11,088 nucleotides of DNA. Origin: an uncultured Bacteroidales bacterium (GTDB taxonomy: Bacteria; Bacteroidota; Bacteroidia; Bacteroidales; UBA932). The notes beneath the pieces were generated by a model. That model was not told where the DNA came from. It saw only the letters and a program-made list of their open reading frames with translations, and did no database searches. A program made the position numbers and the translations under genes. The stretch's first letter is position 1; every line of letters begins with the position of its first letter. This document shows, piece after piece, positions 1 through 10,609 of the stretch. The stretch spans positions 1 to 11,088 of the forward strand of contig CAMJJO010000050.1 of assembly GCA_946406095.1 (NCBI GenBank), read 5' to 3'.

Positions 1-3617
<3,617 letters not shown>

Positions 3618-3643
3618 ATTCCTTTTCAATTATCCGTTAATAC
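3618..3643 (-). promoter_or_regulatory. rpoB–rpoC spacer with a purine-rich candidate ribosome-binding site
   Basis: The 26-base spacer reads AAAAGGA on the coding strand at 3626–3620, only two bases before the rpoC ATG. That is closer than a classical Shine-Dalgarno site, so it may act mainly as an A-rich unstructured leader, as is common in Bacteroidota. I see no promoter or terminator in the spacer. Confidence 0.35.
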
Positions 3644-6600
3644 TTATTCCAACGTAACCTTGAGGCCGAGACCCCTCAGCTCGTGCAGAAGCACGTTGAG
3701 AGATTCGGGTATGCCTGCAGGCGGCATCGGGTCACCCTTGACGATGGCCTCGTATGTCTTGCTGCGGCCGGTCACGTCATCGGACTTGACCGTAAGGATT
3801 TCCTGAAGCACATTTGCTGCGCCGAAGGCCTCGAGTGCCCAGACCTCCATTTCACCGAAGCGCTGGCCGCCGAACTGGGCCTTACCTCCGAGAGGCTGCT
3901 GGGTGATGAGGGAGTAGGGACCGATGGAACGGGCGTGCATCTTGTCGTCGACCATGTGGCCGAGCTTGATCATGTAGATGACGCCAACCGTTGCGGGCTG
4001 GTCGAACCAGTCGCCGGTGCCTCCGTCGCGGAGCATTGTCTTACCAAAACGTGGAACTCCAGCCTTGTCGGTGTATGCAGCGATTTCCTCGTTGCTTGCA
4101 CCGTCGAAGATAGGAGTGCTGAACTTCACGCCCAGACGCCAGCCGGCCCAACCGAGCACGGTTTCGTAGATCTGGCCGAGGTTCATACGTGAAGGCACGC
4201 CCAGAGGGTTCAGAACGATGTCCACGGGAGTACCGTCCTGAAGGAACGGCATATCCTCGCGGCGGACGATCTTGGCCACGATACCCTTGTTTCCGTGACG
4301 TCCTGCCATCTTGTCACCGACGGTGATCTTACGCTTCTTTGCCACGTAGACCTTAGCGATCTGCATGACGCCGTTGGGAAGATTGTCGCCGACCTTGATG
4401 TAGTCCACTTCCCTCTTGCAGACTGCCGCCTCATTCTTGAGAGTGATGCAGTAGTTGTTGATGAGGTCGCGGATCAGGGCGTTGGTGTCCTTATCGGAAG
4501 TCCACTTGCCGGTATTGACGTTGTCGTATTCGATGTTGGCGAGGGTTTCCTTTGTGAATTTCTTGTCCTTGGCCACCACTTCGACTCCGAAGATGTCGAA
4601 CACGCCGGCGCTCTTCTTGTCTTTGGTGAGGATTTCGAGTTTCTTCAGGAACTCTGCGCGGAGTTTCTCTGCCTTGGCATTGAATTCCGCCTCGCGCATT
4701 TCGGACCTTGTCTTGATATCGTTCTTGGATGCACCCTTCCTGCCGCTCTCCTTGTTGAGTTTGGCGTAGAGGGCGGTCTTGACGACGGTGCCGCTCAGCG
4801 AAGGATTGGCCTTGAGGGACGCATCCTTCACATCACCTGCCTTGTCGCCGAAGATGGCCTTGAGGAGCTTCTCTTCCGGAGAAGGATCGCTCTCGCCCTT
4901 CGGGGTGATCTTACCGACCATGATGTCGCCGGGTTCGATGTGGGCGCCTATGCGCACGATGCCATTCTGATCGAGATCCTTGGTGGCATCTTCGCTGACG
5001 TTGGGGATGTCGGAGGTGAGCTCCTCCATGCCGCGCTTGGTGTCGCGTACCTCGGTGAGATACTCATCCACATGCACGGAAGTGAGGATATCCCACTTCA
5101 CCATCTCCTCGCTCAGCACGATAGCGTCCTCGTAGTTGTAACCCTTCCAAGGCATGAACGCCACTTTCAGGTTGCGGCCGAGTGCGAGCTCGCCGTTCTG
5201 GGTGGCATAGCCTTCGGTGAGCACCTGTCCCTTCTCCACCTTGTCGCCTTTGCGGACGATAGGAACGAGGGTGACGGTAGTGCTCTGGTTCGTCCTGCGG
5301 TAAACCGGGAGCTTGTAGACAGTCTCTTCGGGGGTGAAGCTTACGAAAGCCTCCTCCTCGGTGCGGGCATACTTGACGTGGATTTCGTTGGCATCCACAT
5401 AAGTGACTTCACCCTTGCGCTCGGCCACGAACTGAGTGCGGGAATCCAGGCAAACGCGCTCTTCCAGACCGGTGCCCACGATAGGGGATTCGGGCTTGAG
5501 GAGCGGCACAGCCTGACGCATCATGTTCGCACCCATAAGTGCGCGGTGGGCATCGTCGTGCTCGAGGAAGGGGATCAGGGATGCTGCCACGGAAGCCATC
5601 TGGTTCGGGGCGACGTCCATATAATCGACCTCTTCCTTGGTGACGACAGGGAAGTCGGCCTCGAGACGGCACTGGATGCGGTCTTCGAGGATGTTGCCAT
5701 CGTCGTCCATCTTCACGTTTGCGAGAGAGACATACTTGTTCTCCTCGTCCTCGGCGGTCATATAGTGGCATCCTGCGGCGGTGAGGTCCACCTTTCCGTC
5801 CTTGACGTCGCGGTAAGGGGTCTCGATGAAGCCGAGTTCGTCGATGCGGGCATAGACGCAGAGGCTGGAGATAAGGCCGATGTTCGGGCCTTCAGGGCTC
5901 TCGATAGGGCAGAGACGGCCGTAGTGTGTGTAGTGCACGTCACGCACCTCGAATCCTGCACGGTCGCGGGAAAGACCGCCGGGGCCGAGTGCGCTGAGAC
6001 GCCTCTTGTGCGTGATTTCGGCCAGCGGGTTGGTCTGATCCATGAACTGGCTCAGCTGGCTGGTGCCGAAGAATGAATTGATGACGGAAGAAAGTCCCCT
6101 GGAGTTGATGAGGTCGGAGGGAGTGAACTGCTCGCTGTCGCGGACGTTCATCCTCTCGCGGATGGTGCGGGCCATCCTGTTGAGACCGACGCTGAACTGG
6201 TTGGCGAGCTGTTCGCCCACGGTGCGCACGCGGCGGTTGCTGAGGTGGTCGATATCATCCACGCTGGCCTTGCCGTTGATAAGACGGATAAGGTACTTCA
6301 CGATCTCGATGAAATCCTCCTTGGTGAGAACGCGGAGGTTCTCGTCCGTGTTCAGACCGAGCTTGCGGTTGAGACGGAAGCGGCCCACATTGCCGAGGTC
6401 GTAGCGCTTCTCGCTGAAGAAGAGCTTGTCGATGACGTCGCGGGCGGTGTTCTCATCCGGCGGTTCGCTGTTGCGGAGCTGCTTGTAGATGTAGTTCACT
6501 GCCTCGATCTCGGTGTTGGTCGGGTCTTTCTGGAGGGTGTTGAAGATGATGGCGTACTCACTGGTGCTGGCCTCATCTTTCTGCAGGAGAATGCTCTTCA

Positions 6601-7465
6601 CGTCGGTGTCGAGGATGGCTGCGATGGTCTCATCGTCAAGCACGGCATCCCGCTCCACGATGGGCAGGGTGCGCTCGATCGGGATGACCTCGCCGGTATC
6701 CTCGTCTTCGAAGTCTTCCGTCCAGGTCTTGAGAACCTTGGCGGCGAGCTTGCGGCCTTCGTTGGCCTTCAGGGTCTTCTTGTTCACTGCAACCTCGTCG
6801 GCCAGGTCGAAGATATTGATGATATCCTTGTCGGAGTTGAAGCCGATGGCTCTGAGAAGAGTGGTTACAGGAAGTTTCTTTTTACGGTCGATGTAGGCGA
6901 ACATCACGTTGTTGATGTCGCTTGCGAACTCTATCCAGGAACCCTTGATGGGGATGATCCTCGCAGAATAGAGCTTCGTGCCGTTGGCGTGCATAGTCTG
7001 GTCGAAGAACACGCCGGGGGAACGGTGGAGCTGCGATACGATGATGCGCTCGGAACCGTTGATCACGAATGTGCCGCCCGGAGTCATGTAGGGGATGTCG
7101 CCCAGGTACACGTCCTGCACCTTGGTGTCGAAATCCTCGTGCTCCGAGTCGGTGCACGAAAGGCGGAGTTTTGCCTTCAGAGGAACACTGTAAGACAGGC
7201 CTCTCTCAAGACATTCCTCAATCGAATACTGAGGCGGATCGACAAAGTAGTCGATGAACTCCAGCTTGTAGCTGTTCCTCATATCCTCGATGGGGAATAT
7301 TTCCTGGAAAACCTGGTACAGACCTTCGTTCTTCCTGCTTTCAGGAGTGGTTTCGAGCTGGAGGAAATCCTTGAAGGACTTCAGCTGAACCTCGAGCAGA
7401 TCCGGGTATTCCAGTATTTTGGAGCTTGCGAAATTAATTCGCTTCGGTTGGGTCTTTTTTGACAT
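3644..7465 (-). CDS. rpoB: DNA-directed RNA polymerase subunit beta
   Basis: RpoB is the second-largest core RNA polymerase subunit and the rifampicin target. It is complete at 1273 aa (E. coli 1342), from ATG at 7465 to TAA. The rifampicin region lies near residues 465–493: SQLSQFMDQ with Q473 and D476, then H486, R489, S491 and L493, equivalent to E. coli Q513, D516, H526, R529, S531 and L533, all of wild-type identity. PIESPEGPNIGLI follows at 520–532. A charged, probably coiled-coil stretch occupies about 905–1022, where E. coli has its lineage-specific insert. The catalytic-site motif KMAGRHGNK is at 1052–1060 with both conserved lysines. The C-terminal block from QQPLGGKAQFGG (about 1189) to the end is canonical and joins the clamp. 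The start is preceded by AAGG seven bases upstream, within a CCTTAAGG palindrome at 7473–7480. The gene follows a terminator-like hairpin that separates it from rplL. Confidence 0.99.
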   Translation of the reverse strand: MSKKTQPKRINFASSKILEYPDLLEVQLKSFKDFLQLETTPESRKNEGLYQVFQEIFPIEDMRNSYKLEFIDYFVDPPQYSIEECLERGLSYSVPLKAKLRLSCTDSEHEDFDTKVQDVYLGDIPYMTPGGTFVINGSERIIVSQLHRSPGVFFDQTMHANGTKLYSARIIPIKGSWIEFASDINNVMFAYIDRKKKLPVTTLLRAIGFNSDKDIINIFDLADEVAVNKKTLKANEGRKLAAKVLKTWTEDFEDEDTGEVIPIERTLPIVERDAVLDDETIAAILDTDVKSILLQKDEASTSEYAIIFNTLQKDPTNTEIEAVNYIYKQLRNSEPPDENTARDVIDKLFFSEKRYDLGNVGRFRLNRKLGLNTDENLRVLTKEDFIEIVKYLIRLINGKASVDDIDHLSNRRVRTVGEQLANQFSVGLNRMARTIRERMNVRDSEQFTPSDLINSRGLSSVINSFFGTSQLSQFMDQTNPLAEITHKRRLSALGPGGLSRDRAGFEVRDVHYTHYGRLCPIESPEGPNIGLISSLCVYARIDELGFIETPYRDVKDGKVDLTAAGCHYMTAEDEENKYVSLANVKMDDDGNILEDRIQCRLEADFPVVTKEEVDYMDVAPNQMASVAASLIPFLEHDDAHRALMGANMMRQAVPLLKPESPIVGTGLEERVCLDSRTQFVAERKGEVTYVDANEIHVKYARTEEEAFVSFTPEETVYKLPVYRRTNQSTTVTLVPIVRKGDKVEKGQVLTEGYATQNGELALGRNLKVAFMPWKGYNYEDAIVLSEEMVKWDILTSVHVDEYLTEVRDTKRGMEELTSDIPNVSEDATKDLDQNGIVRIGAHIEPGDIMVGKITPKGESDPSPEEKLLKAIFGDKAGDVKDASLKANPSLSGTVVKTALYAKLNKESGRKGASKNDIKTRSEMREAEFNAKAEKLRAEFLKKLEILTKDKKSAGVFDIFGVEVVAKDKKFTKETLANIEYDNVNTGKWTSDKDTNALIRDLINNYCITLKNEAAVCKREVDYIKVGDNLPNGVMQIAKVYVAKKRKITVGDKMAGRHGNKGIVAKIVRREDMPFLQDGTPVDIVLNPLGVPSRMNLGQIYETVLGWAGWRLGVKFSTPIFDGASNEEIAAYTDKAGVPRFGKTMLRDGGTGDWFDQPATVGVIYMIKLGHMVDDKMHARSIGPYSLITQQPLGGKAQFGGQRFGEMEVWALEAFGAANVLQEILTVKSDDVTGRSKTYEAIVKGDPMPPAGIPESLNVLLHELRGLGLKVTLE

Positions 7466-7501
7466 AAATCTGCCTTAAGGAATAAAATAATTTTTAGACG
7501 G

Positions 7502-7540
7502 AAAAAAGGTTTAGAGCCTAATATGCCTGGCTCTAAACCT
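7502..7540 (-). terminator. Intrinsic terminator/attenuator between rplL and rpoB
   Basis: A perfect 12-bp inverted repeat (arms 7529–7540 and 7507–7518, AGGTTTAGAGCC on the coding strand) encloses a 10-base loop. On the minus strand the descending arm runs into six T (7507–7502, the first also closing the stem). It begins 30 bases after the rplL stop. This is the standard shape of a Rho-independent terminator reading in the operon direction. Because rpoBC lies just beyond and no clear promoter follows it, partial termination is the likeliest role, as established for the rplL–rpoB attenuator of E. coli. Termination efficiency here is inference. Confidence 0.82.
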
Positions 7541-7570
7541 GTTTTGTCCCTTGCAAGGGGCGGGGCGAAG

Positions 7571-7948
7571 TTACTTAACCTCGACCTCTGCGCCAGCCTC
7601 TTCGAGGGTAGCCTTAAGCTGCTCGGCCTCTGCCTTGGAGACTTTCTCCTTAACAGCCTTGGGTGCTCCGTCAACGAGATCCTTTGCTTCCTTAAGTCCA
7701 AGACCAAGGGCTTCCTTAACGACCTTGATCACCTGGAGCTTAGCCTGGCCTGCGCTGGTCAGGATAACATCGAACTCAGTCTGCTCTGCGGGAGCTGCAT
7801 CTGCTGCAGCTGCGGCGGGGCCTGCTACTGCGACAGCGGCTGCTGCGGGCTCGATACCATATTCTTCCTTAAGGACCTTAGCAAGTTCCTGAACGTCTTT
7901 GACAGTCAAGTTTACCAACTCTTCTGCAAGTGCTTTTACGTCTGCCAT
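7571..7948 (-). CDS. rplL: 50S ribosomal protein L7/L12
   Basis: L7/L12 is the multicopy ribosomal stalk protein that binds L10 and recruits and stimulates the translational GTPases (EF-Tu, EF-G, IF2). It is complete at 125 aa, a normal length (E. coli 121). The N-terminal dimerisation and L10-binding helices span about residues 1–33. An Ala/Pro-rich flexible hinge lies at about 34–55, encoded by a low-complexity run of alanine codons near 7791–7850. The globular C-terminal domain covers about 56–125 with the signature LGLGLKEAKDLVDGAPK at 81–97. It starts 33 bases after rplJ behind a very AT-rich leader with no Shine-Dalgarno sequence. A terminator-like hairpin follows it, which fits the need for several L7/L12 copies per ribosome but less RNA polymerase. 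Confidence 0.98.
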   Translation of the reverse strand: MADVKALAEELVNLTVKDVQELAKVLKEEYGIEPAAAAVAVAGPAAAAADAAPAEQTEFDVILTSAGQAKLQVIKVVKEALGLGLKEAKDLVDGAPKAVKEKVSKAEAEQLKATLEEAGAEVEVK

Positions 7949-7981
7949 AATTGTTTGATTTTTAAATTGTTATTATTGTTA

Positions 7982-8506
7982 TTACTGATTTTTTTCTTCG
8001 AGGGTCTTGACAACGCCGGCGATGGTCTGGCCGCCGCTCTGCAGAGCGCCGAGTACACGCTGTACAGGGCTCTGGAGGAGAGCGATGATGTCGCCGAGGA
8101 GTTCTTCCTTGCTCTTGACTGCAACGAGCTCGTCGAGCTTGTCAGCACCTATGAATGCGCATTCCTGTACATAAGCACCTTTGAGTGCGGGTTTCTCACT
8201 CTTCTTGTTCCACTCTTTGATGAGTTTCGCGGGAGCGTTCGCATTGGTGGTGTACATTATTGCGGTGTTACCAACGAGAGTCTCGATAAGGGACTCGAGT
8301 TCCGAATTGCCGGAAGCCTTGAGAACGTGGGTGAAGAGGGTGTTCTTCACTACGCTGAGCTTGATGCCCTTCTCGAAGCATTCGCGACGGAGCTTGCTGG
8401 TCTGCCCGGCATTGAGTCCGGCGATATCCGTAATGTAGAAATTGGGATATGCCTTCAGCTCTTCCGAGATATTCTCGATAACCTGATTTTTAAGTTCTTT
8501 CTTCAT
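7982..8506 (-). CDS. rplJ: 50S ribosomal protein L10
   Basis: L10 anchors the L7/L12 dimers to 23S rRNA at the stalk base. I place the start at ATG 8506, giving 174 aa beginning MKKELKNQ. An in-frame TTG three codons upstream (8515) would add three residues but is less likely, because ATG is preferred and the family normally begins with a short MKK/MRKE-type N-terminus. The N-terminal RNA-binding domain carries LRRECF and the conserved VVKNTL segment near residues 52–57. The C-terminal helix ending in KTLEEKNQ is the expected L7/L12 docking site. The gene begins 12 bases after the rplA stop, leaving no room for the long structured leader through which L10 represses its own operon in E. coli. 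Confidence 0.97.
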   Translation of the reverse strand: MKKELKNQVIENISEELKAYPNFYITDIAGLNAGQTSKLRRECFEKGIKLSVVKNTLFTHVLKASGNSELESLIETLVGNTAIMYTTNANAPAKLIKEWNKKSEKPALKGAYVQECAFIGADKLDELVAVKSKEELLGDIIALLQSPVQRVLGALQSGGQTIAGVVKTLEEKNQ

Positions 8507-8518
8507 AATTCCCAATTT

Positions 8519-9223
8519 TTACTCGGCACCGTTGAGGAATGCCTTGAGATCAACCTTAACGCCGGGGCTCATCGTGGTAGCGAGAGCGCAGCTCTTCATA
8601 TAAGTACCCTTGAGGGCCTGGGGTTTCAGCTTGGCGATTGCATTCAGCACCTCTGCAGCATTCTGATAGATCTGCTCGGGAGTGAAGGAAACCTTGCCGA
8701 TTCCAGTGTGCACGATGCCGGTCTTGTCGACTTTGAAATCGATCTTACCACCCTTGACTTCCTTCACTGCGTTGCCGATTTCCATCGTAACGGTGCCGGT
8801 CTTGGGGTTAGGCATGAGGCCGCGGGGGCCGAGGATCTTACCGAGGGCACCGATCTTCGCCATAACGGAAGGGGTGCAGACGATAACGTCGATGTCGGTC
8901 CAGCCGCCCTTGATCTTTTCAATGTATTCGTCGAGACCTACATAGTCGGCTCCTGCCGCCTTTGCCTCTTCTTCCTTGTCGGGGGTGCAGAGCGCGAGGA
9001 CGCGCACGACCTTACCGGTGCCGTTAGGGAGGGTGACGACGCCGCGGATCATCTGGTTGGCCTTACGGGGGTCAACGCCGAGATTCACGGAGAGCTCGAC
9101 GGTGGCGTCGAACTTGGTGAATGTAATATCCTTCAGGAGAGCGCACGCCTGTGCGAGAGGATAAACCTGGGTGTGGTCGTACTTGGCCATCACCGCTTTC
9201 TGATTTTTCGTAGCCTTACTCAT
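8519..9223 (-). CDS. rplA: 50S ribosomal protein L1
   Basis: L1 binds 23S rRNA in the mobile L1 stalk and helps release deacylated tRNA from the E site; in many bacteria it also represses the rplK–rplA mRNA. It is complete at 234 aa, equal to the usual length. The L1 signature ILGPRGLMPNPKTGTV is at residues 130–145. Domain I is split around domain II, as in the family, and the C-terminal part has the conserved TGIGKVSF segment at about 173–180. The ATG at 9223 gives the normal N-terminus; a second Met at residue 12 is a weaker alternative. It lies 13 bases after rplK and 12 bases before rplJ, so translation is probably coupled along the transcript. No Shine-Dalgarno sequence is visible. Confidence 0.98.
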   Translation of the reverse strand: MSKATKNQKAVMAKYDHTQVYPLAQACALLKDITFTKFDATVELSVNLGVDPRKANQMIRGVVTLPNGTGKVVRVLALCTPDKEEEAKAAGADYVGLDEYIEKIKGGWTDIDVIVCTPSVMAKIGALGKILGPRGLMPNPKTGTVTMEIGNAVKEVKGGKIDFKVDKTGIVHTGIGKVSFTPEQIYQNAAEVLNAIAKLKPQALKGTYMKSCALATTMSPGVKVDLKAFLNGAE

Positions 9224-9236
9224 AGCGTGTGTTCAA

Positions 9237-9680
9237 TTAAAGGTTCTCGGGGAATTCACCGGTCACGGTGATACCCATACTTCTTGCAGTGCCTGCAACC
9301 ATCTTCATCGCAGAAGCGAGGGTGAAGCAGTTGAGGTCCGGCATCTTACCTTCGGCGATAGCCTTCACCTGATCCCAGGTAACGGAGGCCACCTTCTTAC
9401 GGTTAGGTTCGCCGGAAGCCTTGCTGATCTTCGCAGCTTCTTTGAGCGAAACGGCCACGGGGGGCTGCTTTACTTCGAACGTGAAGGATTTGTCAGAATA
9501 GACTGTGATAACCACAGGGAGGACTTTGCCAGCCTGGGCCTGCGTGGCTGCATTGAAAGCCTTGCAGAAGTCCATAATGTTCAAGCCTTTGGAACCGAGG
9601 GCCGGTCCTACAGGGGGCGCAGGATTAGCTGCTCCGCCTTTGATCTGGAGCTTGATAAATCCGGTAACTTCTTTTGCCAT
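9237..9680 (-). CDS. rplK: 50S ribosomal protein L11
   Basis: L11 binds the 23S rRNA GTPase-associated centre, the site of thiostrepton action and, in stringent-response species, of RelA activation. It is complete at 147 aa (E. coli 142). The N-terminal domain has the proline-rich loop PAPPVGPALG at 20–29, with P20, P22, P23 and P26 present as in thiostrepton-sensitive proteins, followed by KGLNIMDF. The RNA-binding C-terminal domain spans about 76–147, including MPDLNC and the family pattern near AGTARSMGI at 129–137. It lies only eight bases after nusG and 13 before rplA. The ATG at 9680 gives the usual MAKEVTGFIKLQ start. The upstream bases are A-rich, without a Shine-Dalgarno site. Confidence 0.98.
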   Translation of the reverse strand: MAKEVTGFIKLQIKGGAANPAPPVGPALGSKGLNIMDFCKAFNAATQAQAGKVLPVVITVYSDKSFTFEVKQPPVAVSLKEAAKISKASGEPNRKKVASVTWDQVKAIAEGKMPDLNCFTLASAMKMVAGTARSMGITVTGEFPENL

Positions 9681-9688
9681 TTTACTTG

Positions 9689-10255
9689 TTATTCTTTAGT
9701 TACTTGTGTAAAGCTGAGTTCGAGCTGAGTCTTACGGCCGAAGATGACCACTATAACCTTGACTTTGCTCCTGTCTTCCAGAATCTCATCCACAATGCCG
9801 CTGAAACCGCTGAACGGCCCGTCGGTGATCTGTACGGATTCGCCGATTTCGTAGTTCACCACAGTCTCCGCCGCATTGTCGATGTTTTCGTCCTGAACAC
9901 CGAGAATCCTCTGCACTTCGTCCTCACGGATAGGTACGGGGATCCTTTCTACCTGTGTGCTGCTGATAGTTTTCTTTTCCGTAAGGAAGCCGGACATTCC
10001 GGGAACGAGGTTGCGGATGATGTTCTCGAGGACCGGGGTAAGAACCGCCTGGATAAGCACATAGCCGGGGAAGAGCAGTTTGTCCACTGCCTTCCTCTTG
10101 CCGTTCTTGGTTACTATTTCCTTTTTGACCGGGACCAGAACCTGGCCCACCTGGTCGGCGATTCCGCTCCGCTCAATCTCCTTTTCGAGATACTCCTTAG
10201 CCTTGCGTTCCTTTCCGCCTGCCGCCCTAAGGACATACCATTTCATTTCAGCCAT
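9689..10255 (-). CDS. nusG: Transcription termination/antitermination factor NusG
   Basis: NusG binds the RNA polymerase clamp, affects pausing, and through its KOW domain links polymerase to Rho or to ribosomal protein S10. It is complete at 188 aa (E. coli 181). The NGN domain covers about residues 4–118, with KWYVLRA at 5–11, the conserved LFPGYVLIQ at 61–69 and PGMSGFL at 85–91. A short linker leads to the KOW domain at about 135–188, with GPFSGFSGIVDEI at 146–158. The chosen ATG at 10255 gives MAEMKWYV; the second Met at residue 4 is a possible alternative start. It follows secE by 12 bases, the near-universal secE–nusG pairing. Confidence 0.97.
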   Translation of the reverse strand: MAEMKWYVLRAAGGKERKAKEYLEKEIERSGIADQVGQVLVPVKKEIVTKNGKRKAVDKLLFPGYVLIQAVLTPVLENIIRNLVPGMSGFLTEKKTISSTQVERIPVPIREDEVQRILGVQDENIDNAAETVVNYEIGESVQITDGPFSGFSGIVDEILEDRSKVKVIVVIFGRKTQLELSFTQVTKE

Positions 10256-10267
10256 CGCGGTAAAAAT

Positions 10268-10456
10268 TTACAGTGTGTAGATCAGGGTCATCAGATGCTG
10301 GAAAGCATAGTCGATTATGAAGAGCATCAGCGCGAGGATGACGGTGGCCACCATTACGAGGAGCGCAGAACTCTGCAGCTTCTGCCAAGTGGGCCACGTA
10401 GTCTTCTTGACGAGCTCTACATAGCACTCTTTTAAGTAATTGATAAACTTTCTCAT
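10268..10456 (-). CDS. secE: Preprotein translocase subunit SecE (short, single-membrane-span form)
   Basis: SecE clamps the SecY channel in the inner membrane and is needed for a stable SecYEG translocon. The protein is 62 aa, the short single-span type found in most bacteria, unlike the three-span E. coli protein (127 aa). An amphipathic N-terminal helix (about 1–18, FINYLKECYVELVKK) leads to the family signature TTWPTW at 19–24. One hydrophobic membrane segment follows at about 30–52. The ATG at 10456 gives the expected N-terminus. There is no Shine-Dalgarno site; an ATG-TAA pair sits just upstream. Identification rests on the signature, topology and position before nusG. Confidence 0.95.
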   Translation of the reverse strand: MRKFINYLKECYVELVKKTTWPTWQKLQSSALLVMVATVILALMLFIIDYAFQHLMTLIYTL

Positions 10457-10463
10457 CTTTACA

Positions 10464-10509
10464 TTTAATTGACGCCGGAAGTTGGAAGCGGAGATCGGCG
10501 TCTTTTAAA
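10464..10509 (-). promoter_or_regulatory. Inverted repeat in the secE leader
   Basis: Perfect 7-base arms GACGCCG (10471–10477) and CGGCGTC (10496–10502) enclose an 18-base loop. Five A/T pairs beyond a two-base mismatch (10505–10509 with 10464–10468) could lengthen the stem. On the coding strand no T-run follows, so it is not an intrinsic terminator for the operon. The base of the stem lies seven bases before the secE ATG, so folding could affect ribosome access or set the 3' end available for tRNA trimming. The role is inference. Confidence 0.5.
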
Positions 10510-10538
10510 CATTACCAAATCGTAACCTTTGATATTTG

Positions 10539-10609
10539 CAGGGGAAGCAGGAATCGAACCCACATTGACGGTTTTGGAGACCGCTGAATTACCATTATTC
10601 TATTCCCCT
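10539..10609 (-). tRNA. trnW: tRNA-Trp (anticodon CCA)
   Basis: The 71-nt sequence folds as a full cloverleaf read on the minus strand. The 7-bp acceptor stem is AGGGGAA/TTCCCCT. The D stem is GAAT/ATTC with a 7-nt loop. The anticodon stem GCGGT/ACCGT (one G-U pair) holds the loop CTCCAAA with anticodon CCA for UGG. The variable region is 4 nt. The T stem is GTGGG/CCTGC with loop TTCGATT. Discriminator base 73 is G, as expected for bacterial tRNA-Trp. The 3' CCA is not encoded (the next bases are CAA), so it must be added after transcription. The gene lies between tuf and secE and is probably cut out of a longer transcript by RNase P and 3' nucleases. Confidence 0.96.

Noticed and set aside
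7466..7501. A/T-rich stretch before rpoB considered as a secondary rpoBC promoter.
   Set aside because: No sequence close to TAnnTTTG with an upstream TTTG is visible. A promoter cannot be excluded, but I cannot support one from the sequence alone.
7548..7559. Palindrome CCCTTGCAAGGG between the rplL stop and the terminator hairpin.
   Set aside because: As RNA it would give only a 4-bp stem, and it has no partner copy in the window. A protein-binding site is possible but unsupported.
7791..7850. GC-rich alanine-codon run that looks like a tandem repeat.
   Set aside because: It encodes the normal Ala/Pro hinge of L7/L12 and is not a separate repeat element.
8507..8515. TTG at 8515 as the rplJ start.
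   Set aside because: The in-frame ATG at 8506 gives the family-typical N-terminus, so the three extra residues are probably not translated.
10471..10506. Plus-strand reading of the secE leader inverted repeat as an intrinsic terminator (GC stem followed by TTTT).
   Set aside because: There is no plus-strand gene for it to end, the loop is long (18 bases) and the T-run is only four, so an antisense terminator role is not supported.
10516..10524. A TACGATTTG sequence on the minus strand upstream of secE, resembling the Bacteroidota -7 promoter element (TAnnTTTG).
   Set aside because: It has one extra base in the spacer of the motif, and I see no matching TTTG-type -33 element at the right distance.
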